Position numbers and translations under genes: made by a program. The notes beneath the pieces were generated by a model that did no database searches, had not been told where the DNA came from, and saw only the letters and a list, made by a program, of their open reading frames with translations. A stretch of 15,632 bases of DNA from Ghiorsea sp. (GTDB lineage Bacteria; Pseudomonadota; Zetaproteobacteria; Mariprofundales; Mariprofundaceae). The stretch spans positions 1 to 15,632 of the forward strand of contig JAJFLD010000111.1 of NCBI GenBank assembly GCA_021772875.1, read 5' to 3'. Below are positions 1 to 7,590 of this stretch, piece after piece; positions within the stretch are counted from its first letter, which is position 1, and each line of letters opens with the position of its first letter.

Positions 1-1
1 A

Positions 2-265
2 GTTGAACCGAAAGTTGAACCGAAAGTTGAACCGAAAGTTGAACCGAAAGTTGAACCGAAAGTTGAACCGAAAGTTGAACCGAAAGTTGAACCGAAAGTT
101 GAACCGAAAGTAGAAGAGAAAGTAGAAGAGAAAGTAGAAGAGAAAGTAGAAGAGAAAGCAAAAGAGAAAGCAAAAGAGAAAGTAGAAGAGACAGTAGAAG
201 AGACAGTAGAAGAGACAGTAGAAGAGACAGTAGAAGAGACAGTAGAAGAGACAGTAGAAGAGACA
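2..265 (+). repeat. 12-bp in-frame tandem repeat, 22 units in four blocks
   Basis: Twenty-two consecutive 12-bp units lie in the coding frame of the first gene: nine GTTGAACCGAAA (VEPK, 2-109), four GTAGAAGAGAAA (VEEK, 110-157), two GCAAAAGAGAAA (AKEK, 158-181) and seven GTAGAAGAGACA (VEET, 182-265). Units within a block are identical at the DNA level, including synonymous positions, which points to recent slippage or unequal exchange. Copy changes keep the frame, so they would alter linker length rather than switch the gene off. The array may begin left of the window. Confidence 0.97.
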
Positions 266-763
266 GTAGAAATAGCAGAACAGCCCGATGCACATGTGGA
301 AATAAGGCCACAAGAGAGTGGGCAAGCTGAAATTTCAACAACGCCAGCGCATACGACTGACGAAACAAGCACAGCAATTGCTGCGGAACAGACAATAGAA
401 GGAGAAATTATGAGTGAGTCGATATGGCCTAAGCAGGCTGATAAACGCTTGATTCGTGTTTTAGGTAAACAGATTGAAGGTTCTGTGGAGCTTCTTGCCA
501 GCAGCAGTGAAGAAGGCCTTGTCAAACTTATGGAAATCTTGGACATGGGTGTTTCTCCAGAAGTCGAAGGCAAGCTGATGGAAGCATTAACTGACTTACA
601 AAACATTGATCGTGTAAGCCAACGTTTGAACAATGTGAAAACCTGCTTAACCGAATGGGCTGAGGCGCAACCAGATGCTTCAGGCCAAGCTTTGTGGGAA
701 GAGGAAGTTTCAAAACGTTATGTGATGGAAGAAGAACGTATTGTCTTAAGAGGTGAATTATGA
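2..763 (+). CDS. Repeat-rich protein with C-terminal CheZ-like domain (5' end outside window)
   Basis: The reading frame is open from the left edge, so the N-terminus is missing. It begins with 22 four-residue repeats (VEPK, VEEK, AKEK, VEET), continues through an acidic Thr/Ala/Glu-rich linker, and ends in about 117 residues that look all-helical, starting at MSESIWPKQ (codon at 410). The helical part carries a DRVSQ motif (Asp codon at 608, Gln at 620). This matches the DxxxQ spacing of the CheZ phosphatase active site (DLTGQ in E. coli CheZ). The stop overlaps the cheY start by ATGA, so the two are translationally coupled. I infer a CheY-P phosphatase or other CheY partner; the match is motif plus context, not full-length similarity. 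A strong internal Shine-Dalgarno before 410 means the helical domain could also be made alone. A GTG at 296 is in frame but has no reason to be the start. Confidence 0.7.
   Translation, partial: VEPKVEPKVEPKVEPKVEPKVEPKVEPKVEPKVEPKVEEKVEEKVEEKVEEKAKEKAKEKVEETVEETVEETVEETVEETVEETVEETVEIAEQPDAHVEIRPQESGQAEISTTPAHTTDETSTAIAAEQTIEGEIMSESIWPKQADKRLIRVLGKQIEGSVELLASSSEEGLVKLMEILDMGVSPEVEGKLMEALTDLQNIDRVSQRLNNVKTCLTEWAEAQPDASGQALWEEEVSKRYVMEEERIVLRGEL
399..412 (+). promoter_or_regulatory. Strong internal ribosome binding site and ATG
   Basis: AAGGAG at 399-404 lies five bases before an in-frame ATG at 410 that begins the conserved-looking helical domain (MSESIWPKQ). It is one of the best Shine-Dalgarno sequences in the window, yet it sits inside an open reading frame. 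It could give a separate 117-residue product, or mark the ancestral start before fusion with the repeat segment. Confidence 0.55.
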
Positions 764-1134
764 GTGGTCCACGTATTTTAATTGTTGAAGATTCAACCAT
801 GGTCAGGATTACTGTGAAAAGAACTTTGTTATCCGTGGATTTTGCGGTTGAAGAGGCCAAAGACGGGCAAGAAGGCTTGGATAAGGCGTTACAGTCTGAA
901 CAGCCCTTTGATTTGATTCTCACGGATTTGAATATGCCAAATATGGATGGGCTTACCATGATTCAAAAGCTTAGAGAAACAGAAGCTTATGCAGATACAC
1001 CCATTGTTATGCTGACTACAGAATCAGGTGAAGATAAAAAATCAATGGGTCATAACTCAGGTATTTCGGCATGGCTTGTAAAACCCTTTCAGCCCGACTC
1101 GTTGATTGAAACAGTTGGCGGCATGCTTTTTTAA
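760..1134 (+). CDS. cheY: CheY-type single-domain response regulator
   Basis: This is a 124-residue receiver domain with no output domain, the normal length for CheY. The acidic pocket is E10-D11, the phosphoacceptor is D56 in LILTDLNMPN, the switch threonine is T86, and the conserved lysine is K108 in the VKPF motif. The position of the aromatic switch residue (Tyr106 in E. coli CheY) is Trp105 here. It would receive phosphate from the CheA encoded next and act on a flagellar motor switch or another motility target. The ATG overlaps the preceding stop (ATGA), so its synthesis is coupled to the CheZ-like gene. The gap to cheA is 47 bases. Confidence 0.95.
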   Translation: MSGPRILIVEDSTMVRITVKRTLLSVDFAVEEAKDGQEGLDKALQSEQPFDLILTDLNMPNMDGLTMIQKLRETEAYADTPIVMLTTESGEDKKSMGHNSGISAWLVKPFQPDSLIETVGGMLF

Positions 1135-1181
1135 AAGGGTATAAAAAAACAAAATGATGACACAGATGCAGGAGAAAAATC

Positions 1182-4076
1182 ATGGATGAAGAACTACTTG
1201 GCGAATTTTTAACCGAAAGTAATGAAAACCTTGATTCTATTGAGCAACAACTCATGAATCTAGAAACAAACCCAGATGACGCTGAGCTTTTGGACTCTAT
1301 TTTCCGTGCTATTCATACCGTGAAAGGCAGCTGTGGATTTCTTAATCTTACCAATCTTGAAAGAGTAGCTCATGCTGGTGAGAACCTTTTAAGTCGTATT
1401 CGTTCGCTAAAATTTTTGGTGAATGAAGATATTGTGTCGCTACTTTTAGAGTGTGCAGATGCTATTAAACAATTGCTTGAAGGGCTTGCCGATACGGGTC
1501 AAGAACCCAATCTGGATCATAGTGATTTGATTGGGCGTTTACAGGTATGTGAACGGTTTGTGATGGGTGAGGATGTGGCTCAAGGTGAAGCACCAGAAAA
1601 ATCTGGGGAAGCTGAGCTTGTAGAACCACTTGCTTGGTTGGTTGGTTTTGAAGATGCGGTGATTCATGCACTGATTCAAGCGGAAATGTTAACTGCCGCA
1701 GATATTATTTCAGCAGGTTTTGCTAAGCTCAAAGGCATTGAGCCACTGACATCTGCAGACGCATTGAAAATCTTAGGTGTTGCCAAAGGGCATGTTGATA
1801 AACCCAGCGTTGAAACAGATAAAACAGAGCAAGCAGCCCAGCAGGGGCAAGTTTCTGTTGAAGAAGAACCAACTCCAGCATCGGCAAAAGCAGATAAAAA
1901 CGAACAGGTCGCAGAAGTTAAAGCTGAAGTTGCCAAACCTTCTTCCCCACCGCCAGCGGCCAAAAAAGCAGTGGCAGGTAATGATTCGCCTGCTGCCCAA
2001 CAAGCCAAACGACCTGCTGCAAGCAATGCCAGTGTTCGTGTGGATGTTGGTTTATTGGATGAGTTGATGAATCAAGTTGGAGAGCTGGTGCTCACACGCA
2101 ACAGTTTGATGCAAATGATCAGTGCTTCAGGTTCTATGGAATTTATGCGTGTTGGACGCGATGTTGACCAAATCACAGAGCAGTTGCAAGAGCAGTTGTT
2201 GCGAACGCGTATGCAACCTATTCAAACCATTTGGAGTAGTGTGCCACGTATTGTTCGTGATATTGGTAAACAGCTGGATAAGAAAATCAAAGTGATCATG
2301 GAAGGTGAAGATACTGAGCTTGATCGCACCATTTTAAATGCACTTAAAGATCCTCTCACACATATTATTCGCAACAGTTGTGACCATGGTATAGAGCCAC
2401 ACCACATTCGGGTACAACAGAAAAAACCAGTTGAAGGCACCTTACATCTTTCGGCCATACAAGAGTCTGGTTTTATTTTAATTACAATCAGTGATGATGG
2501 TGGCGGTATTGATGCTGACATCATTAAAGAGAAGGCCTTGAAAATGGGCTCATTAACTGAGGAACAAGCAGCAGTTATTTCTCCCAAAGCAGCTTTGCAG
2601 CTTATCTTTAATGCAGGTTTATCAACAGCTGAGAAAGTGACAAACTTTTCTGGGCGTGGTGTGGGCATGGATGTTGTGCGCACTGAAATTGAACGCGTAG
2701 GTGGTAGCGTTGATATTGATAGCACTTTAGGTCGAGGCACATCGCTTAAAATTCGTATTCCTCTCACCCTTGCAATTATTTCGGCTATGGTGGTTGGTTG
2801 TAAAAACCAACGTTTTGCGATTCCACAAATGAGTGTGCGTGAGTTGCTTAGTGCGCCAGATAGTTCTGAAGAATGGCGTTTGATAGCAGGCCAACCGTTT
2901 TACCGTTTACGTGGCAAACTCTTACCTATCTTAAGGCTTAAAGAGGCTCTTCTTTTCGCCGAAGATGAAAAACCATCGGGTTCCATTGTGGTTGCCGATA
3001 TTGGAGACCGTACCTTTGGTATCCTTGTGGATCAAATTTTTGGCGCAGAAGAAATTGTGGTAAAACCTTTAGGGGTTCATTTCCAACATCTTAATTTTTA
3101 TGGTGGCAGCACTATTTTGGGCGACGGTGTTGTGATTCCAATCTTTGATTGTAATGGACTTGCTTCGATGGTTAAACTCTCTACTGAAGCAGAAGTTGCC
3201 AAAGACTACAACCAAGGCAATGAAGAAGGTGATCTTGGAGAGCAACAACATGCGCTCATCTTTATGCAAGGTGAGCAGCGTTTTGTGATTCCTATGACTT
3301 TGGTTGAGCGTTTAGAGTGTTTGGAAGCCACACGCATTGAAAAAACAGCTTCAGGTGAAGTATTGCAATACCGTGGCGAAGTGATTCGTGTGCTTCGCTG
3401 GGGTGATTTGTTGGGTATAGGCTCTGGTATAGATGATCCTACGGCACAAATGTATTGCCTTATTTTATCTGATGGTGGCAAACGGATGTGTTTGCAGGTG
3501 GATCAAGTTATTGATATTGTGGAAGTATCTTTTGATATTAAACGCCCATCTGACAACCCACTGTTTTTAGGTACCACCGTCATACAAGATATTGCGACTG
3601 AAGTGGTTGATGTGTTTGAAGTGGTTCAGCAGGCAGATCCGAATTGGTTTGCACAACCCAATGACATGAAAAAAAGAAAGATACTCTTTGTCGAAGATGC
3701 GCAGTTTTTTCGCCACTTGGTAATTCCTGTTTTAGAGTCTATGAATTTTTCAATCAAAACCGCATCTGATGGTGTTAAGGCTTGTGAGATACTGAATAGT
3801 TATCAACCGGATCTCATTTTAACCGACATTGAAATGCCCAATATGAATGGTTACCAGCTGGCACAATGGATCTCAGAGCAGCCTAATCTGCAAGGCATTC
3901 CAGTGGTTGCGCTGACGGCTCAAAATGAGATTGATGATGAAAGTTTGTTTTCTGATGTGATTTCAAAACTAGACAGCCAAGAACTTGCCGAACACTTAAC
4001 AAAAATTTTACAACGCTTTGATATCATTAGTGAACAAGAAATCGGTGGCACAAACCACGCAATAACGTTTGGGTAA
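1182..4076 (+). CDS. cheA: Hybrid chemotaxis histidine kinase CheA with C-terminal receiver
   Basis: At 964 residues this is much longer than classical CheA (about 650). Visible order: Hpt domain 1-105 with phospho-His H45 in AIHTVKGS; helical tail to about 135; a helix-hairpin-helix-like segment around 150-205; a disordered Ala/Pro/Lys/Glu linker about 207-283; dimerization domain from R286; HATPase domain with N box at N398 (IIRNSCDHG), DDGGGID at 438-444 and GRGVGMD at 491-497; first CheW-like domain about 528-665; second CheW-like domain about 690-820; receiver about 832-950 with E838-D839, phospho-Asp D882 and K929. A classical CheY-binding P2 domain is not apparent. The receiver could be a phosphate sink or an intramolecular regulator. 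The start follows GGAG at 1171 with good spacing. It sits between cheY and cheW in the operon. Confidence 0.96.
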   Translation: MDEELLGEFLTESNENLDSIEQQLMNLETNPDDAELLDSIFRAIHTVKGSCGFLNLTNLERVAHAGENLLSRIRSLKFLVNEDIVSLLLECADAIKQLLEGLADTGQEPNLDHSDLIGRLQVCERFVMGEDVAQGEAPEKSGEAELVEPLAWLVGFEDAVIHALIQAEMLTAADIISAGFAKLKGIEPLTSADALKILGVAKGHVDKPSVETDKTEQAAQQGQVSVEEEPTPASAKADKNEQVAEVKAEVAKPSSPPPAAKKAVAGNDSPAAQQAKRPAASNASVRVDVGLLDELMNQVGELVLTRNSLMQMISASGSMEFMRVGRDVDQITEQLQEQLLRTRMQPIQTIWSSVPRIVRDIGKQLDKKIKVIMEGEDTELDRTILNALKDPLTHIIRNSCDHGIEPHHIRVQQKKPVEGTLHLSAIQESGFILITISDDGGGIDADIIKEKALKMGSLTEEQAAVISPKAALQLIFNAGLSTAEKVTNFSGRGVGMDVVRTEIERVGGSVDIDSTLGRGTSLKIRIPLTLAIISAMVVGCKNQRFAIPQMSVRELLSAPDSSEEWRLIAGQPFYRLRGKLLPILRLKEALLFAEDEKPSGSIVVADIGDRTFGILVDQIFGAEEIVVKPLGVHFQHLNFYGGSTILGDGVVIPIFDCNGLASMVKLSTEAEVAKDYNQGNEEGDLGEQQHALIFMQGEQRFVIPMTLVERLECLEATRIEKTASGEVLQYRGEVIRVLRWGDLLGIGSGIDDPTAQMYCLILSDGGKRMCLQVDQVIDIVEVSFDIKRPSDNPLFLGTTVIQDIATEVVDVFEVVQQADPNWFAQPNDMKKRKILFVEDAQFFRHLVIPVLESMNFSIKTASDGVKACEILNSYQPDLILTDIEMPNMNGYQLAQWISEQPNLQGIPVVALTAQNEIDDESLFSDVISKLDSQELAEHLTKILQRFDIISEQEIGGTNHAITFG

Positions 4077-4085
4077 GAGGTTAAT

Positions 4086-4595
4086 ATGGCACAAGAACTA
4101 GCACCAATAGCTGTTAAAGAAAATGCATCAGTAGAATTGTTAACTTGTCGAATTGGTGACCAGTGGGTTGGCTTTCGTGTACAACAGGTGCGTGAAGTTG
4201 TGAACCGGCAAAGACGAACACAGATGCCTATGGCACCTGAAGCCGTAGCAGGGCTGATTAATTTAAGAGGCAAGGTTATTACCGAGCTTGAAGTTCGCCG
4301 CGTGGTCGGGCTGCCTGATCGCGATGAGGATGCACCCTTTCATGTGGCCATTGTTGAAACACTTAGCGGCGAAGATTTCGGATTGATTGTTGATGATATT
4401 GGTGAAGTGATTGTGTTGAATGAAGATTTGTTTGAGTCCACACCACGTTCTTTAGATGATGTGTGGCGGCAAGTCAGTGATGGTGTATTAAAACAAGAAA
4501 ATCGTGTGTTGTTGTTGATGAATGTGGACAGGTTTATTGGTTTAACGATTCCCAATGCCGCAGCACCCAATACCAAAGAGATTACCTTGCATTAG
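4086..4595 (+). CDS. cheW: Chemotaxis coupling protein CheW
   Basis: This 169-residue protein is a single CheW-like beta-barrel. Recognisable elements are the N-terminal strand ELLTCRIGDQWVGFRVQQV, the central AGLINLRGKVITELEVRRVVGL segment equivalent to the receptor/CheA-binding NLRG motif, and the LIVDDIGEVI strand. Family members bridge chemoreceptor tips and the CheA P5 domain. The N-terminus has about 15 extra residues and the C-terminus a short polar tail. It begins nine bases after cheA, preceded by AAGAGG, and is clearly in the same transcript. Since CheA itself carries two CheW-like domains, the array stoichiometry may differ from that of E. coli. Confidence 0.93.
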   Translation: MAQELAPIAVKENASVELLTCRIGDQWVGFRVQQVREVVNRQRRTQMPMAPEAVAGLINLRGKVITELEVRRVVGLPDRDEDAPFHVAIVETLSGEDFGLIVDDIGEVIVLNEDLFESTPRSLDDVWRQVSDGVLKQENRVLLLMNVDRFIGLTIPNAAAPNTKEITLH

Positions 4596-4673
4596 TGGCC
4601 CAATGATGATGGCTAGTGATATTTTAAGGGACAGGGTTTAGTGCGCAATATTAAAATACTATAAGGACTGCAA

Positions 4674-5750
4674 ATGAAAGTTTTAATTGTTGATGATTCA
4701 GTTGTATTTCGAACATTTATGCGCACTTGTTTAGCGGGCATGCCTGAGCTTGAAATTGTTGGGGCAGTCTCTGATGGCCAAAAAGCATTGGAGAGCATGG
4801 CGACCTTAAAACCTGATTTGATTACGCTTGATATGGAAATGCCAAAATTGGGTGGGTTAGAGCTTCTTGAACGTTTGCGCAGCGACTACCCACAAGTAAA
4901 AGTGATTATCGTTTCCTGTAGCACAGAAACAGATGCGATTCGCACAGTAAAAGCACTAGAGCTGGGTGCTTTTGATTTTATACTTAAACCCAAGGCAGAC
5001 GAAAATGACCCACAGAAATATTTACAAGAGCTACTCTTTCCCAGAATTAAGAAAGCACGCAGCTTACAAGCCATGGTAGGTGCTAAACCTATACAAAGTT
5101 CAGCAAGCAGGGAAAAAGGCAAGTTATCTTCAACACCTGATCGAGCCACAGCTAGGGTGAAATTTGCAAGAAAGTATAGACCAGATTTGATTGCAATTGG
5201 TTCGAGTACGGGAGGGCCAGCTGCCTTACATACTGTGCTTGAAGGTTTACCAGCTTCTTTTCCTGTGCCTATTACGATTACACAACATATGCCCAAGCTG
5301 TTTATCAAGTCTTTGGCTGAGCGGCTTGATCAGTGTTCAAAATTATCATGTGTGGTGGCAGAGCAAGGTGAAGTTTTAAAGGCAGGACATGTGTATTTGG
5401 CACCAGGTGATACACATATGAAAATAAAATCTCAAGGCGTACATTTGATTGTTCATCTTGAGGAAGGGCCAAGGGTGAATCATTCTATACCATCTGTTGA
5501 TGTTACTTATGATTCCTTGGTAGAGCTCTCTCCTAGAGTTAAAACACTGGCACTTATACTTACAGGGCTCGGCAATGACGGGGCAAAAGGTGCCAAAAGA
5601 TTAGCTGAGAAAAAGAATCATATTATGATTCAAGATGAGAAGAGTAGTGTGGTTTGGGGCATGCCAGGCGAAGCTTTTCGCTTAGGCGCTGTGGATGAAA
5701 CACTACCACTCACAGAAATTGCAGATGCACTTGTTTTTCATGTTCGATGA
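4674..5750 (+). CDS. cheB: Protein-glutamate methylesterase / response regulator CheB
   Basis: This protein has 358 residues, the usual CheB length. An N-terminal receiver (about 1-120) has D7-D8 and phosphoacceptor D53 in LDMEMPK; a linker of about 45 residues leads to the methylesterase/deamidase domain. The catalytic triad is visible as S178 in GSSTGGP, H205 in TQHMP and D302 in GLGNDGAKG. Phosphorylation by CheA relieves inhibition, and the enzyme then removes methyl groups from receptor glutamates or deamidates glutamines. AAGGACTGCAA gives a ribosome binding site before the ATG. A 78-base gap separates it from cheW with no obvious promoter or terminator. Its partner enzyme CheR follows directly. 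Confidence 0.96.
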   Translation: MKVLIVDDSVVFRTFMRTCLAGMPELEIVGAVSDGQKALESMATLKPDLITLDMEMPKLGGLELLERLRSDYPQVKVIIVSCSTETDAIRTVKALELGAFDFILKPKADENDPQKYLQELLFPRIKKARSLQAMVGAKPIQSSASREKGKLSSTPDRATARVKFARKYRPDLIAIGSSTGGPAALHTVLEGLPASFPVPITITQHMPKLFIKSLAERLDQCSKLSCVVAEQGEVLKAGHVYLAPGDTHMKIKSQGVHLIVHLEEGPRVNHSIPSVDVTYDSLVELSPRVKTLALILTGLGNDGAKGAKRLAEKKNHIMIQDEKSSVVWGMPGEAFRLGAVDETLPLTEIADALVFHVR

Positions 5751-5774
5751 TGCATTACTCACGAGGATTACTTA

Positions 5775-6599
5775 ATGAAAGAGCATAAATTTACGTGGTT
5801 TAGAGAATTTTTAGAACGCAGAAGTGGCATTATTATTAATGTGGACAAAGCATACCTTGTTAAGTCACGGCTCAAGCCGTTGTTGGCAAAACATAATTTT
5901 CCCGATTTGAATGCGCTTATTCTAAACCTTAAAAATCGAGAGAATTCACCCTTATCCAGTGAAGTTATTGATTTGATGACAACCAATGAGACATTGTTTT
6001 TTCGTGACCAGTATCCTTTTGAGGCATTGCAAACGTTAATATTCCCAGAAATTACCAAAGGCAAAGGCCCAGCTTCGCCCATTCGTATCTGGTCGGCAGC
6101 ATCCTCACGGGGGCAAGAGGCTTTTTCGATTGCTATCACAGCTTGTGAATCCATCCCTAATGCCAAGCAACGGGTAAAAATCATCGGCACTGACTTGTCA
6201 GCAGAGTCTGTTGCATTTGCCAATAAAAGTGTTTATTCAAAAGTGGAAGTTTTGCGAGGCATGTCAGAGCAAAGATTAAAAAACTTTTTTAGGCCGTTGG
6301 CTGCTGATTGGGTGGTAAACGATGATTTAAGACGCATGGCACAATTTAGTGTGGGTAATCTGATTAGCGATAATTTGGTCACACAAATGCGTAATTCTGG
6401 GCCATTTGATGTTGTTTTTTTGCGTAATGTTTTGATCTATTTTGGTATAGAAGAGCGTAAACGTGTGATTGATCGTATTGCCAGAACAATGAACCGTGGT
6501 GGTTATCTCCTTACAGGTGCAGCGGATATTATCAGGGGCAATCAGTCGACTTGGGAAAAAATTGAGTTTAAAGGGAAGCGCATTTGGAAACTACTTTGA
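5775..6599 (+). CDS. cheR: Chemotaxis protein methyltransferase CheR
   Basis: This 274-residue protein has the typical CheR length and layout. An N-terminal helical domain (about 1-75) ends in the TTNETLFFRD signature, followed by an SAM-binding Rossmann domain with IWSAASSRGQE (motif I), GTDLS and the late motif FLRNVLIYF. It methylates receptor glutamates using S-adenosylmethionine and opposes CheB. No C-terminal pentapeptide-binding or TPR extension is present. In motif I the usual A-C/S-S-T-G-E/Q-E appears as ASSRGQE, with Arg where Thr is normal. GAGG lies before the ATG, 24 bases after cheB. It is the last gene of the chemotaxis operon and converges on ftsY with a two-base gap. Confidence 0.96.
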   Translation: MKEHKFTWFREFLERRSGIIINVDKAYLVKSRLKPLLAKHNFPDLNALILNLKNRENSPLSSEVIDLMTTNETLFFRDQYPFEALQTLIFPEITKGKGPASPIRIWSAASSRGQEAFSIAITACESIPNAKQRVKIIGTDLSAESVAFANKSVYSKVEVLRGMSEQRLKNFFRPLAADWVVNDDLRRMAQFSVGNLISDNLVTQMRNSGPFDVVFLRNVLIYFGIEERKRVIDRIARTMNRGGYLLTGAADIIRGNQSTWEKIEFKGKRIWKLL

Positions 6600-6601
6600 A
6601 G

Positions 6602-7495
6602 TTATGCAGATGGTGTGGTGGTTGTTTCGGGTAAAAGGCTATTGATATAAGCATCCGCATCAAAGGGCATCAAATCTTCCAAGCTTTCACCAACACCAAC
6701 ATAACGTACAGGTAATTGAAACTTAGCACTTAGCTGGAGCAATATGCCACCTTTGCCTGTGCCATCGAGTTTGGTCACAATCAAACCTGTGGTATGAATA
6801 ATTTCGCGAAATTTTTCGACCTGAACCATGGCGTTTTGTCCTGTGCCACCATCAACAACATGCCATACTTCATGGGGTGCATCTGGCAAAGCTTTACCCA
6901 TCACCCGATAAACCTTAGCCAACTCGTTCATCAAACTGGTGTCGGTTTGTACACGGCCAGCGGTATCAATAATAATAATGTCATAATTTTTGGCGATGCC
7001 GCGGGAGATTGTATCAAAGGCAACAGATGCAGGATCTGCACCTTCAGCTTGTTTAACAATATCAGCACCAGCACGCTCAACCCAAACTTCTAATTGCTCC
7101 ACAGCCGCAGCACGAAATGTGTCGGCTGCCCCAACCAATACTTTTTTACCTTGTGCGACATACATATGCGCTAATTTGCCAATGGTGGTGGTTTTACCTG
7201 TGCCGTTGACACCTGCGATGAGTAAAATAAAAGGTTTGTTTTGGCTGAGTGGGCTGCTGTTGTGTAATGCTGCTTTCATGGATGCACGCAAAGTGGAAAT
7301 CGGTTGTTTTGACTTTTTGGCCGCTTCGACCCAATCCATGGCCAATTGTGCACCACAATCTGCCATAATGAGACCATCTTCAACATCTTGCCATTGTGCA
7401 GCGGTTAATTTTTCTGTGGTCTGGGTGGGGAAGAATGAGGTGAAACGCTCACGGCTTTTGCTTAAACCTTGACTAAGACGGTTGAAAAACGACAT
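6602..7495 (-). CDS. ftsY: Signal recognition particle receptor FtsY
   Basis: This is an SRP GTPase that docks SRP-ribosome-nascent chain complexes at the inner membrane. From the ATG at 7495 it has 297 residues: a helical N domain (about 1-85), then the NG GTPase with GVNGTGKT at 95-102, DTFRAAA at 125-131, DTAGR at 177-181, TKLD at 241-244 and a C-terminal GVGESLEDL closing loop. FtsY usually has DATTGQNA where this one has VVDGGTGQNA. The acidic A domain of longer FtsY proteins is essentially absent, so membrane binding probably relies on the short basic N-terminus. An upstream ATG (7555) would add 20 Cys-rich residues without family support; AAGGG lies before the 7495 ATG. It is divergent from the HAD gene and converges on cheR. 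Confidence 0.95.
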   Translation of the reverse strand: MSFFNRLSQGLSKSRERFTSFFPTQTTEKLTAAQWQDVEDGLIMADCGAQLAMDWVEAAKKSKQPISTLRASMKAALHNSSPLSQNKPFILLIAGVNGTGKTTTIGKLAHMYVAQGKKVLVGAADTFRAAAVEQLEVWVERAGADIVKQAEGADPASVAFDTISRGIAKNYDIIIIDTAGRVQTDTSLMNELAKVYRVMGKALPDAPHEVWHVVDGGTGQNAMVQVEKFREIIHTTGLIVTKLDGTGKGGILLQLSAKFQLPVRYVGVGESLEDLMPFDADAYINSLLPETTTTPSA

Positions 7496-7590
7496 ATAAT
7501 ACCCTTGGGAAACTTTTAAGAAGCAACTTTCGCATGATTGTGATTCAGGACACATTTTGCAAGCTTCACTGTAAGTTGTAGCTTGTGTGC

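Noticed and set aside
2..265. The repeat array as a CRISPR or as a phase-variation switch
   Set aside because: Units are contiguous 12-mers without spacers, and being a multiple of three they cannot shift the frame.
1676..2026. Long antisense and alternate-frame ORFs across the CheA linker
   Set aside because: They are low-complexity Ala/Ser-rich shadows of the cheA coding strand with no family resemblance.
6600..6601. Bidirectional terminator between cheR and ftsY
   Set aside because: The genes are two bases apart and no stem-loop with T-runs is visible at the junction; the same holds for the other convergent pairs at 8230-8242 and 11744-11761.
7496..7555. N-terminal extension of FtsY from an upstream ATG at 7555
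   Set aside because: It adds a 20-residue Cys-rich stretch unlike any FtsY N-terminus, and AAGGG precedes the ATG at 7495, which gives the usual MSFFNRL-type start.
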